Assembly: GCA_022457155.1 (NCBI GenBank)
Contig: JAJGOT010000157.1
Span: forward strand, 1,257,501-1,321,500
Direction: 5' to 3'
Source of the DNA: Cladopsammia gracilis
Lineage: Eukaryota; Cnidaria; Anthozoa; Scleractinia; Dendrophylliidae
Length of the DNA stretch: 64,000 bases
Positions 51,871-60,729 of this stretch are shown here, piece by piece. A program made the translations under genes and the position numbers. The notes below the pieces were generated by a model, which was given only the letters and a program-made list of their open reading frames with translations, was not told where the DNA came from and did no database searches. Each line of letters begins with the position of its first letter. Position 1 is the first letter of the stretch.

Positions 51871-52154
51871 ATGTGTCCCTTATAAGCCACCGTACTATAC
51901 TCATTCCACTCGAACTTATAATATTTATTCTAATCGTGACGCTGTACGAAAAGCAAGAGAAGCATATCTCATCGATAGAGGTAACATTCTTGAACCACTA
52001 GGAATGAATAAAAAAGATGAAATGCAATGCCATGATTTCCGTTTAATTTATATCTACTTCTATTTATATGTTACATGCTCTTCTATTTTCATTTCAAATC
52101 TCTTTTGTAACGGTTTTGTTTTTTAAGCTTTATATCTTCAACGGTTACTTTTCC

Positions 52155-52580
52155 ATTGTATTATATGTTATCACAGCATCATATTGCACGCTATACTTAA
52201 ATTTAAATTTCCGTTTATATCTACTTCTATTTATATGTTACATGTTCTTCATTTCAAATCTTTTTTGTAACGGTTATCATCAACGGTTACTTTTCCATTG
52301 TATTATATGTTGAAAAATTCATTAATAATTCATAAGGGTGATGACCAATCCAACAACAGTATTCAAGTCATATGTATACCTTTGTAAATCCCAATACATA
52401 TATAAACTGTCTGAAAGCACGGGGAGGGTTTGAATAGGTAGCAGGGAAATGTTGGGGTTGATGAATGAATGCAGAATATTTATTAGCTTCATTTGTATTC
52501 TGTATCTAGATACAGAATACTAATTATGTTTATGTAACTCAGCCACTAGCTTCTTTGCAAAGCAACCAACAAGAGCCCTC
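52155..52580. repeat. Partial second copy of the foldback outer end
   Basis: 52205-52312 repeats 52028-52168 (CGTTTATATCTACTTCTATT ... AACGGTTACTTTTCCATTGT) in direct orientation. The rest shows no gene. Confidence 0.7.
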
Positions 52581-52586
52581 TTCCAT

Positions 52587-52945
52587 TTATTTACTTTTCA
52601 CTAAATAGTACATCATGAAACAGTTCATTAAAACTGTACGTCTAAATCTACTCAAATATTTAACATTCTTCTTCCAGAAGTTTACTGTTTCCGCTGTCAT
52701 AACCTCCAGCTTGCAGCTTAATTCTTGAACGCTTTCCACCCTGCAGTTTCTCGCCTCCAAGGCTACAGTTTCATTTTCGGGTTTATTGTTAGCCCTTGCC
52801 TGCTGCCACTGTTCAAATATTTTAACGGCCCACTTCGTGCTGTTTTTAGTGTTTTGGGGAGTCACATCCTTGAGCAGAGAACTTTCTTCCCAGTAAACTT
52901 TGCGGTGGACGAAAGCGCGTGGACGCCAATTTGCTCTTCTAAAAT
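52587..52945 (-). pseudogene. Crypton-derived (KIAA1958/QRICH1-like) fragment, second locus
   Basis: The minus-strand frame reads LLKDVTPQNTKNSTKWAVKI, then FEQWQQARANNKPENE and VQELSCKLEVMTAETVNFW. The N-T-x-x-S-T-x-W-A-V-x-x-F-E-x-W block is characteristic of the N-terminal helical region of KIAA1958-like proteins. No recombinase core follows. It is in the same orientation as the fragment at 45124 but not closely similar to it. Confidence 0.5.
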
Positions 52946-53101
52946 GAAATAAATGTTATGCTAATCCCTTTGCGTTCATCGGATTAGCTTCATTCATATT
53001 CAAATTCAAAGGGGACAGACCTCAAATAAATGTGGCTACTAAATATATCTGAATTTCGTAACTGTTCATCAGTAGGATGCCCAAAATGTGTGCAATTCCA
53101 C

Positions 53102-53300
53102 AATAGGCCATTTCCGAATTGCCTTTAGCCTCTCTATCAAAGCGAGGCTAGGTGCGAAACCTTTCATATGAAAATGAGTTTTCATTCACATGCAAATAAA
53201 ACCTATTTGCATGTGAATGAAAACTCATTTTCATATGAAAGGTTTCGCACCTAGCCTCCCTTTGATAGAGAGGCTAAAGGCAACTCGGAAATGGCCTATT
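53102..53300. mobile_element. Near-perfect 199-bp palindrome (MITE)
   Basis: AATAGGCCATTTCCGAATTG at the left end is matched by CAACTCGGAAATGGCCTATT at the right. The arms pair almost throughout, with a tiny loop near 53195-53210 (ATGCAAATAAAACC...). Non-coding hairpin MITE. Confidence 0.85.
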
Positions 53301-53304
53301 GGTT

Positions 53305-53475
53305 TCGGCTCCATTAAATCCTATACCAATTGCAGAACATTTTAGGAGGAGCCACCCACAGTGTGAGCACAGTTACTGACAAGACATATTTATAGTAAGG
53401 AAAACAACGCAAAATAAATGTAGTACTATGTACTTATTGACTAAGTGGGAGGGCCGGATGGGAAAATATTTGGCT

Positions 53476-53520
<45 letters not shown>

Positions 53521-53790
53521 CGACACACGTCGACTAAATAAGCCAAGCACGCGCACATCTTAAGGAAAATTGCGCGCGCGCACCTGCATTAACCTGAATA
53601 GAAGCAAGATAGAAATTAAATAGGGGCGTTAGGATGATATAAAGGATCTAAAATAACAAAGGATACGGCGGTGTTTTTCAATTTTGGATTGCATGTCTAA
53701 TTTGTCGTAGTGTAGTGCCATACTTCTCAATGATAGCACCGTGATATAACAGCCAATCCAATTGAATGTAAACAACATTCTTCACACTTT
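53305..53790. other. Upstream region of the pentraxin gene
   Basis: CpG-rich at 53500-53585 (ACGCGCACATC, GCGCGCGCACC). A signal-peptide exon for the pentraxin is expected here or further upstream, but I cannot identify it. Confidence 0.35.
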
Positions 53791-53970
53791 GTATGACATT
53801 CATTTCACAAGTCAGATACAATATTTGCGTCCGATCTGTATGGGATTTACTATGGCTTGCCTTCGGCTCGCCATTGGACGGATTTAGGACGGATTTACGG
53901 CATAATATCCCTCCCGTGAACAAAACAGAACATAACAATTCTACTTCGCTCTTCTTGCCTTCTATTTTAG

Positions 53971-56306
53971 ATTATACTCTGGAATTCCCTGCGCAAGGAA
54001 AAACTGATTATGTAAACATCTGGGGCATGCGCAGTCTGGCACGATTTACGGTCTGTTTCTGGATGAATACCACAACCACAGCACATGCGACACCATTCAG
54101 CTACGCGCTTACAGATTCCCTGGATAACGAACTGCTGATTGATAATCCATCTAACCTTGACCTCTATGTTGGAAATGATAACAGGTAAGTTTTCAATATT
54201 CAAGCAAATTGCAGTAGGTCATCTGGATCTAATTGTGATTCTTGTTTCTTACTGAAACGTGAACAAAATAAATATCTGAATGTTACGATTGTCAAATTTA
54301 GTTTTGCTAAATCATGTGCCAACTAATAGTTAAAAAGTACTAAGATGTTTCACTTGTAAGGAAGAAACAAATTACTTCCATCCGTACTCGATTATATTAC
54401 AAAATCTAGAAAATGCCTTCAGTTTTGTTATCGGTGCCTGATGTTGTGCATGCATGTAGAATAGCTAGCATTAGTTCACCTTTCCGCGCATTTTAAAATT
54501 ACACAAACTAACAAGTCTAAAATTCGAGCATATATCTATTTTATCACGTTATGAACTGCACGCTTGTTTTGGTTTTGAAGGTATATATAAGGCTGTTTGA
54601 CTGAGTTCAAATCCGGGGGGGTTGGGGGGGCACTCCCATATAGAAATGACGGGGCTGCTCGTCGTACCTTTTAGGGGTCAAAATTTGTACGTTGGTATCG
54701 CTTAGGATGCTAAAATTCAAAATGACCACCGCTAGAACTATCGCGGTCCCTTTTAGGGTATTAAGCCAAAAAAATGTGACAGAATATGACATGTGTTGTT
54801 TTAGAATTGGTACCTCTTAGGGGTAAAATTTCATTTGAGCCACGCCCATCAAACGAGATTCTGGTACCTTTTAGGGTGCTTTTCGAAAATTTCCGACGAG
54901 CACCCCCGTCATTTGTATATGGGAGTCCCCTCCCCCCCCCCCCCCCGGAGTTCAAATCACTCGACGGCATCTGTCATTAGTTCCTTGTAAATTTTCTTCA
55001 AGCATTTTGTTTAATTTAGGTGGTTATGTATGATATTAAGTTCAAATTTATATTCGTAATATTGGTAATATTCAATTCAACTGATTTCAATTCAAATGTG
55101 CAATTGTATTTGATTACAAGAGTAATATTAGTAAATGTAGTAGTTGTTCGGTGTTTAGGATTATTATTTTTGTGTCCTTGATATTTTTTTAGGGTAACTT
55201 TCTCGATTTGATTTGGATGTAAATGTATTAGAGATCAAGAGTTATTTTGTAATGCGACTGTATTTCGAGTAATTTATCTGCGCCCGTGTAAGTGATAGCT
55301 TAGCTACATATTAATAAACGAGATGCACACTTCCTGGATGTTCTGTTGTGCGTGGATGTTTATTAAGAATGAAAATGATTTGTTCTTGTTTCACTGCAAA
55401 ATGATTACGAACAAAAATATTTATCTATGCGTTTATATTGAGTATTGTCGGTATTGAACTGGAAACAACCCTGGCCAATACTTAGATCATCTGAAACATT
55501 AGGGGGAACGGGGAATGCGTTATATGGCAGGCAGAGTTTAATATTTCGGTAGTGTCCCAAGAGTATTGGCCAGGGTTGTAGCTTGAAATGGAGGGAATAC
55601 CGTTAAAAATATTGCATATGTAAAGATTGTCCCGCATGAACCTTAACTGCAAGCTAGTTCCGGTTCAATACCGAGAATACGAATACTGTCTATTCGTAGG
55701 TAACGAACTACAACATAAAACTAGCGAAAAGCAAGCAACACAGCTTCTCTCCAACAAAAACGTCACGTAATCCATTCCTCCCCACGATGAATGGATTGCG
55801 TGACGGGGCCTAAGGATTTCTGTGTTGGTTATACGGCTTACGGTCGATCGGTGTCGTAGTTACAATTAGCTTTTAAACTTCTGAAATAGCTAAATCATTT
55901 TTCTTTATACAGAGGTTTGGGCATTACTGCTAATGACGGTAAATGGCATCACATTTGTGTGACCTGGAAAAGCAGCAACGGCGAATGGAAAAGCTACAAA
56001 GATGGGGGGCTGGTAGATCAGGGTACAGGCTTGAAGACAGGATATACAATTACCGGAGGTGGGTCCTTGGTACTGGGGCAAGAACAAGACTCCGTCGGTG
56101 GAGGGTTCGAATCATCACAGTCCTTCACTGGGATGCTGGCAAATGTCAACGTATGGTCTTTCGTATTACCGGGAGCTTCAATCATGGAGCTGTCAAAATG
56201 TTGTCGGTCAGGGGAAGGAAATGTGTATAAGTGGGAAGACTTCATACATGGAATTAAAGGAAACCCTCATCTTGTGATTCCAGCTGGTTGCCCGTGTGAC
56301 CTATAA
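53971..56306 (+). CDS. Pentraxin-domain protein, two exons (53971-54184 and 55913-56306)
   Basis: Pentraxins are secreted, Ca2+-dependent lectin-fold proteins. Exon 1 starts after a strong acceptor (CTTCTATTTTAG) and reads YTLEFPAQGKTDYVNIWG, ARFTVCFWMNTT. Exon 2 joins in phase (AG|A, Arg) and gives GLGITANDGKWHHICVTWKS, which contains the full pentraxin signature H-x-C-x-[ST]-W-x-[ST], then LGQEQDSVGGGFESSQSF (Ca2+-site residues E-Q-D), ANVNVW and IPAGCPCDL with a TAA stop. The two core cysteines (FTVCFW, HICVTW) are present. About 201 residues, the whole domain. An alternative start at 53793 would read 59 more codons through the acceptor and gives no signal peptide, so upstream exons are more likely. 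The intron contains a MITE. Confidence 0.9.
54614..54947. mobile_element. TSD-flanked TIR MITE in the pentraxin intron
   Basis: The ends are G-rich/C-rich: GGGCACTCCCATATAGAAAT ... and its reverse complement near 54903-54935. GAGTTCAAATC occurs exactly on both sides (54603-54613 and 54948-54958), an 11-bp target duplication. Internal TTTTAGGG words are repeated. Non-coding, 334 bp. Confidence 0.85.
54960..55910 (+). other. Remainder of pentraxin intron
   Basis: No gene. CCTGGCCAATACT (55469) and its complement AGTATTGGCCAGG (55561) form an inverted pair about 110 bases apart, possibly another small MITE. Confidence 0.5.
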
Positions 56307-56439
56307 GTGCAAGGCGCAGACGGTGTTGTGTAATGTCGCAATCAATATCTTGCGTAGCGTTAGATTGCCGTAGCTTGAAAATTTAAAACACGAATGTACT
56401 TAATATAGTAGAAATTATAATAATATTAAAATCTCCTGT

Positions 56440-56600
56440 TATGAGCCGTCGCTGTGTCGTGTGTTATGTGGGAATGAAAACTTGTAATTTGGACAGGATC
56501 AAGAGATTGGATCCCTCCCCAGGATCCGCCATTCAAAACCTGACGTTTCGAGCACTTGTCCTTTATCATGCACAGCGCATGACGAGGAATGATTCTTCAT
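56440..56600 (-). repeat. Penelope-type terminal fragment with hammerhead-like motif
   Basis: The minus strand near 56575-56538 reads CATGATAAAGGACAAGTGCTC followed by GAAACGTC. The GAAACGTC half and stem II spacing match hammerhead motifs of Penelope-like terminal repeats. The CUGANGA half is degenerate. The 145-codon plus frame across it is not supported as a gene. Confidence 0.4.
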
Positions 56601-56604
56601 TTAC

Positions 56605-57145
56605 TTTATTTTGGAATGCCCACAGTTTATTTCGTTCTCACTCAAAAGCTAGCTTTCACTTCTACGAACCGTGTTGTATAATGAAATATTTTGACCACAA
56701 AGAGTTCAAATTAAAACCAACTGCACAAATTTTCCGAAGCAGGGCCCGTGGAACGTATTTTAAAGAGGAGAAGGGGGAGCTAAATTGTCGCCACCATTTT
56801 GAATCAATTAGGGGAGTTTGGAGCCATGCTCCCCCTGGAAAATGTAAAAAAAAAATCCGGTCTTCGAACATGATCTAACTCACAAAGTAATTTTAAGTCA
56901 ATCGAATGCAATCGAACATTCGATTAGCGTACTGAAACCTCGCAAATAAACAAAGAGTTTTTTTTTCTTCGCAGAAAGCGTGCCATGTCAGTTTTGGAAA
57001 GATGTCAGAGCAGGAAAGCGTAATTATACGTTGTGTTCGTTACAGTCATTATACGTTACATACTTCATGTAAAGTACGTAAGTCTTGAGCCCTGGGTCTT
57101 CAGTTTGTTCCTGTTGCTATAGACGAGTTGGTTTTGTCAATTAAT
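56605..57145. other. No supported gene
   Basis: TTCTACGAACCGTGTTGTAT at about 56659 and AATGAAATATTTTGACCAC resemble part of the 44.3/63.1-kb dispersed repeat (GAACCGC(A/G)TGGT..AATGAGATATTTCGACCAC), so a third diverged copy begins here. Confidence 0.45.
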
Positions 57146-57150
57146 AAAAG

Positions 57151-57414
57151 GGCAGGCAGCGTGGTCGAGTGGTTAGGGCGCTGAACTTGAAACCCGGTGG
57201 TCCGAGTTCAAGTCCCGCTCTGACCACTATCTGGAGTTGTTTCACGGTAGTCTCGAGTCCAATTCCTCGGCCTCGCTTGTAAAATAGCCAACTGGTTTGC
57301 TTCCTGCCAGTTGGGATTTTTAACGTGTTATGTTCTATTTGAATATTTGTTTCTATATTTAGTGTCCCCAATTAGTGCTCGCGTGCTAAATACCTTGACA
57401 CTTAAATAAAGTGA

Positions 57415-57444
<30 letters not shown>
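57151..57444 (+). mobile_element. tRNA-derived SINE (Leu/Ser-type head) with LINE-type tail
   Basis: The head GGCAGCGTGGTCGAGTGGTT is an A box, with GAGTTCAAGTCCC as B box. The tail block GTGTCCCCAATTAGTGCTCG, then CTTGACACTTAAATAAAGTG and (ATT)n, is shared with the SINEs at 24.7 and 29.0 kb although the heads differ. A different SINE family thus shares a mobilising partner. Confidence 0.85.
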
Positions 57445-57445
<1 letters not shown>

Positions 57446-57449
57446 AAAA

Positions 57450-58250
57450 CACGAAAACCGAGGATTTTCCAAAGGATTTGATTGCAGCTGTAAGAGAGCT
57501 CTGGTTCGGTAACCGAGGTAACAGAAACTTTCTTGCTCGAGTACGTTCGATTTCCGAACATTATCGAACGTTATCCACGGATTCAGGTGCGATGTTATTA
57601 AAATTTCGATTGTGTTCGATTAGTTCGGTGTTATTGTATTATACGGTATTGGCGGATAAGCTACTGAAGCATCACTACATTTCCTTTTTGGCGTTTACTA
57701 ACCGATCTTATGAAAGTCTTTATTTTGCATCGAAATCCTCTGGCAAGGCACCAGATTTTCGCGTCGAATTCAACCTGCGTTGTTATATTAATTTGTCTTT
57801 GGGTGTTTTCGGATACCGACTGATCAACTCGTAGCCGTCTTTTGCTGTGAAGTACACATAACATAATATGAACCATTGTTTTGCTATACATGTATAAGAA
57901 CTCGGTGAAATAATATCAAGACTTAGCGAACCTAGAGAGCAAATGAAGTGGCCAACGCTTTTGTGCACTTTCGATTGTTCGCGTGAATGAGCCGCTAGGC
58001 GGAATCGGACGCATGTCACCTGATATCAACAGATAGACCCGCTGCGTCTTGTCATAATTTGAAAAAGAAAAACGCTCATCAGTGTACTGTCAACCTCGCC
58101 CATGGGGAGAATAAGCCCGATATATTTTTAGGCACCGGCTCATAGATATGTGGTTATTCAGTTCAGGTGAAATCACATATCCATGCACTCGTTGTCTAAA
58201 AATAACCCTGGCTTATCACATTCATATCACATAATTATACGGACTGAAAA
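57450..58250. other. No supported gene
   Basis: A 118-codon plus frame at 57478-57834 has no motif and no splice support. I see no element boundaries. Confidence 0.4.
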
Positions 58251-58255
58251 TTGAC

Positions 58256-59314
58256 TAGTCTCCCACGCAGCCGTCATTTGTCTCGTCACGCAACGCTCCT
58301 CCCCACTAACGGCTGCTCAAACCTGGACCACATTCCTTTCCCATTGTGTTTGCGTTAAATTCAGCGAACCAATCATGTATCAGCAAAATGAAAATGACGT
58401 CGTTTTCGCGCAAAAACAGGCCGGTGGTTTCCGGTTTACTATGTGCCAGACATCGCAAATTACACTAACCGCAGACTTAATTGCGCTCACTCTGAATCAC
58501 GGAATGAGTAATGAACTGATCCTAAGTACTTTTAAAAGCAGCTACTACTAATCTTGCAACTTTTTTAAAGTGAACCAAATAAACTCCATTATTTTGCCAA
58601 GAGCTAGTAAATAAACGACTGCATGATCCTGCATGACTACATGTAAATAATCTAAACGGCTCTGGAAAGCGTAAATTCCTCCTGTCAGTATCACAGCTAG
58701 AGATTTTTTCCCAAGATCAAAGAAACGACAACATTTTCGAAACATTTAAAACAACAGGCCTGTTATATCTTTATTTTGATCTAAAAAGAAAAATCTCTCA
58801 GACACGTACTTGGGGTAGACTAAAGCTGGGCTGAAATGCTTGTAGCGACAAGCAGGATTTGTGCTACGTCTGTCACCTTTTATAACAACCATTCTTCTGT
58901 TGAGCCATGCACGACAGAATATTCGCCTTTCTCGATCTTCGAACCAAAGGTGAGACCACGACAACGCTGTGACCCGTCTCTTCGCAAACATGGTCAAACA
59001 CGAGCGGGAGAGAAAAAGCCCGTCGGCAAGTTAACAAATAACAAATAATTGTCAAAAATTATTTTTACGAATGGCCTGCTTCTGACACTGCACGAAAACC
59101 TTCATTCAGCGCCGCCATCCAACTGAGTCAACGATAAAACGCAGGCTATGATTGGACGAGTCACGCGTAGAGAATTTGGCGCGAGCGAGTTCCGAAAATG
59201 GCACTGCAGCTGTGATTGGCTTAAATCTGCAAAGGAATGTGGTTCAGGTTTGAGCAGCCGTTAGTGGGGAGGAGCATTGCGTGACGAGACAAATAACGGC
59301 TGCGTGGGAGACTA
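58256..59314. mobile_element. 1059-bp TIR element with 9-bp TSD
   Basis: The left end TAGTCTCCCACGCAGCCGTC and the right end (reverse complement TAGTCTCCCACGCAGCCGTT) start TIRs of about 80 bases. A perfect direct repeat AAAATTGAC flanks the element (58247-58255 and 59315-59323). Overlapping frames on both strands (about 70-80 codons around 58750-59050) show no transposase motif. It is non-autonomous. The 5'-TAG end and TSD length are shared with the helicase element at 39154. Confidence 0.9.
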
Positions 59315-59424
59315 AAAATTGACCTGCTCCCAATAAGGTTTTTTTGTCTCACTTGGTAGAGCATTGCACTGGCAAAGCGCAAGCCAATGGTTGAAAACCC
59401 ATTAAAGCCTTGAAATGCTTTTCA

Positions 59425-59565
59425 GGCGCTTACGTGTATTCAGAATTGCATCTGATGCCATCGGATGTTTGTATATTAATTGACTCTACAATTATATTGA
59501 ATTGAGGGAGTTCAGTATTTCATTGAGTAAGGGGCTCTTTTAACATCCTTCAACTCGGTTTAGTC
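59425..59565. repeat. Dispersed repeat, copy 2 (partner 38075-38215)
   Basis: Contains GCCATCGGATGTTTGTATAT and CTACAATTATATTGAATTGA, matching 38075-38215 in order. Confidence 0.7.
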
Positions 59566-59685
59566 ATCGTAAGCACCTCGAGGCTGTTCAGTCGCTAGCT
59601 CCTCGTCTAGCTTTTTACTGCTTACATTTATCGAACAACTGAAACTGTTCTGAGTAAGAAACAAGTCGTCTTCTGAGTCACTCAT
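59560..59685 (-). CDS. Candidate first exon, acidic N-terminus
   Basis: MSDSEDDLFLTQNSFSCSIN, then either a 41-codon ORF ending in TAA at 59560 or, more likely, an exon ending at the GTAAGC donor near codon 20 (59626). Acidic 'SEDDLFLTQ-SF' starts are common among cnidarian KIAA1958-like (Crypton-derived) proteins, so it could be the first exon of one. No second exon was found downstream on this strand. Confidence 0.35.
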   Translation of the reverse strand: MSDSEDDLFLTQNSFSCSINVSSKKLDEELATEQPRGAYDD

Positions 59686-60240
59686 GTCTTCTAATTTTGG
59701 AGTGAATAAAGCTCGGACACGAAGCAAAACATGTTTGTTCTGTACGAATTTACCTCGTGGAAATCCCAGTGCGTACGTTTAGCATTGTTATTCTATTGTT
59801 CTTGACATATATAAAGGCATTCCGAAATATGCATTGCACAAAAGCGTTACTTTGTTTGTCATTGAGGAGTCAACCTCGCCCATGTGGAAATAAGGTTATA
59901 ATCACATATCCCCTCGTTTCCTAAAAATAACCCTTATGCTTCTTTTCTAATGCAAATAATTGAAATAACAAAAACACTGACGTTGCTTTTTATTTTATTT
60001 CATCTTTATGGCTATGCTACAACGAGACCAGAGGGATGCACACTGCCATTGCTTCTACCGGTCTCATGAACTAGCGATGAACCAAACAAAATGTTTCTGT
60101 TAGCTGTTTTGGATCCAGGTAGTTTGTTGAAAATTGTACAAATCTTGCATACTATAAAGATTAAGTGACTCAATAAAATCGTACAGACTAATTGCGTCAA
60201 TGATTTTGTCCGTGTAAGTTGTAAAAACACAAAAATCGTT

Positions 60241-60312
60241 TCCGATAGATAGATAGATAGATAGATAGATAGAGAGATAGATAGGTAGATACTTTATTAA
60301 GCACAGAATTCA
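60241..60312 (-). repeat. (GATA)n and LINE-type 3' tail, minus strand
   Basis: Read on the minus strand: GTGCTTAATAAAGTATCTAC followed by CTATCTATC repeats, the same arrangement as at 11190-11216. Confidence 0.6.
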
Positions 60313-60317
60313 TAATA

Positions 60318-60485
60318 GTATCGATAGTAATTGATACCAATCGATAATCCAATCGTTATCGATTTCTATCGGCAATCGATAGCAGTCGATACTCACAATT
60401 TTTTTTTCTTAATCAATTTTCATCGATTGCTATCGGCAATCGATATCAATCTTCCATTGTTATCGATTATCGGTTTATCGATTGA
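60318..60485. repeat. ATCGAT-rich degenerate tandem repeat
   Basis: The palindrome ATCGAT or CAATCGATA occurs about ten times in 170 bases, in units such as TATCGGCAATCGATA. Confidence 0.75.
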
Positions 60486-60547
60486 CTACGCCTTGTTTAC
60501 TGAATCCCTATATATGCCTTGGAAACCTGACTAAAACCATTTTGTTT

Positions 60548-60728
60548 CTAGTCGCTCAAAAGAACACGTTCATGCCCTTGACTTTCGTTACGTAATGATA
60601 AACAAATAGCACGAAAATGCAAAAGAGAACAAAGCTGTTTAAATATGTCTATGTTTTCGCTATTTCAAGTTGATTTAATTTCCTTTTAATATGTAGATGT
60701 TTTGTGGAAAATGAATGATTACCTTATT
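60548..60728 (-). repeat. Duplicated block (partner 26640-26832)
   Basis: Shared in order with 26660-26832, including AAGAACACGTTCATGCCCTT and ATGTCTATGTTTTCGCTATT, with about 7% differences. It includes the exon start seen at 26584-26705. Confidence 0.8.
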
Positions 60729-60729
60729 C

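Larger units (their letters stand above)
45728..52150. mobile_element. Foldback-like element: large imperfect inverted repeat with minisatellite arms
   Basis: Left-arm blocks 45728-45905, 46205-46269, 48716-48775, 48776-49345 and 49385-49700 reappear in reverse complement as 51965-52150, 51895-51965, 51840-51895, 50880-51840 and 50590-50880. 49720-49870 pairs with 50030-50185 around a centre near 49950. Both arms carry 21-bp minisatellites. The left arm was later interrupted by a mariner-type MITE and a Penelope-like element, the right arm by a 390-bp TIR insert. Very long TIRs built of tandem subrepeats are the signature of foldback elements (Drosophila FB/Galileo type). No transposase is visible. 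Confidence 0.8.

Noticed and set aside
45728..52150. Palindrome as a pure assembly artefact (mirrored contig)
   Set aside because: The arms differ in many bases, in satellite organisation and in three separate insertions, which a mirrored assembly would not produce. A long-read check is still listed.
56441..56878. 145-aa ORF after the pentraxin
   Set aside because: It crosses a Penelope-type repeat end and part of a dispersed repeat. Composition is not protein-like and there is no homology I can name.
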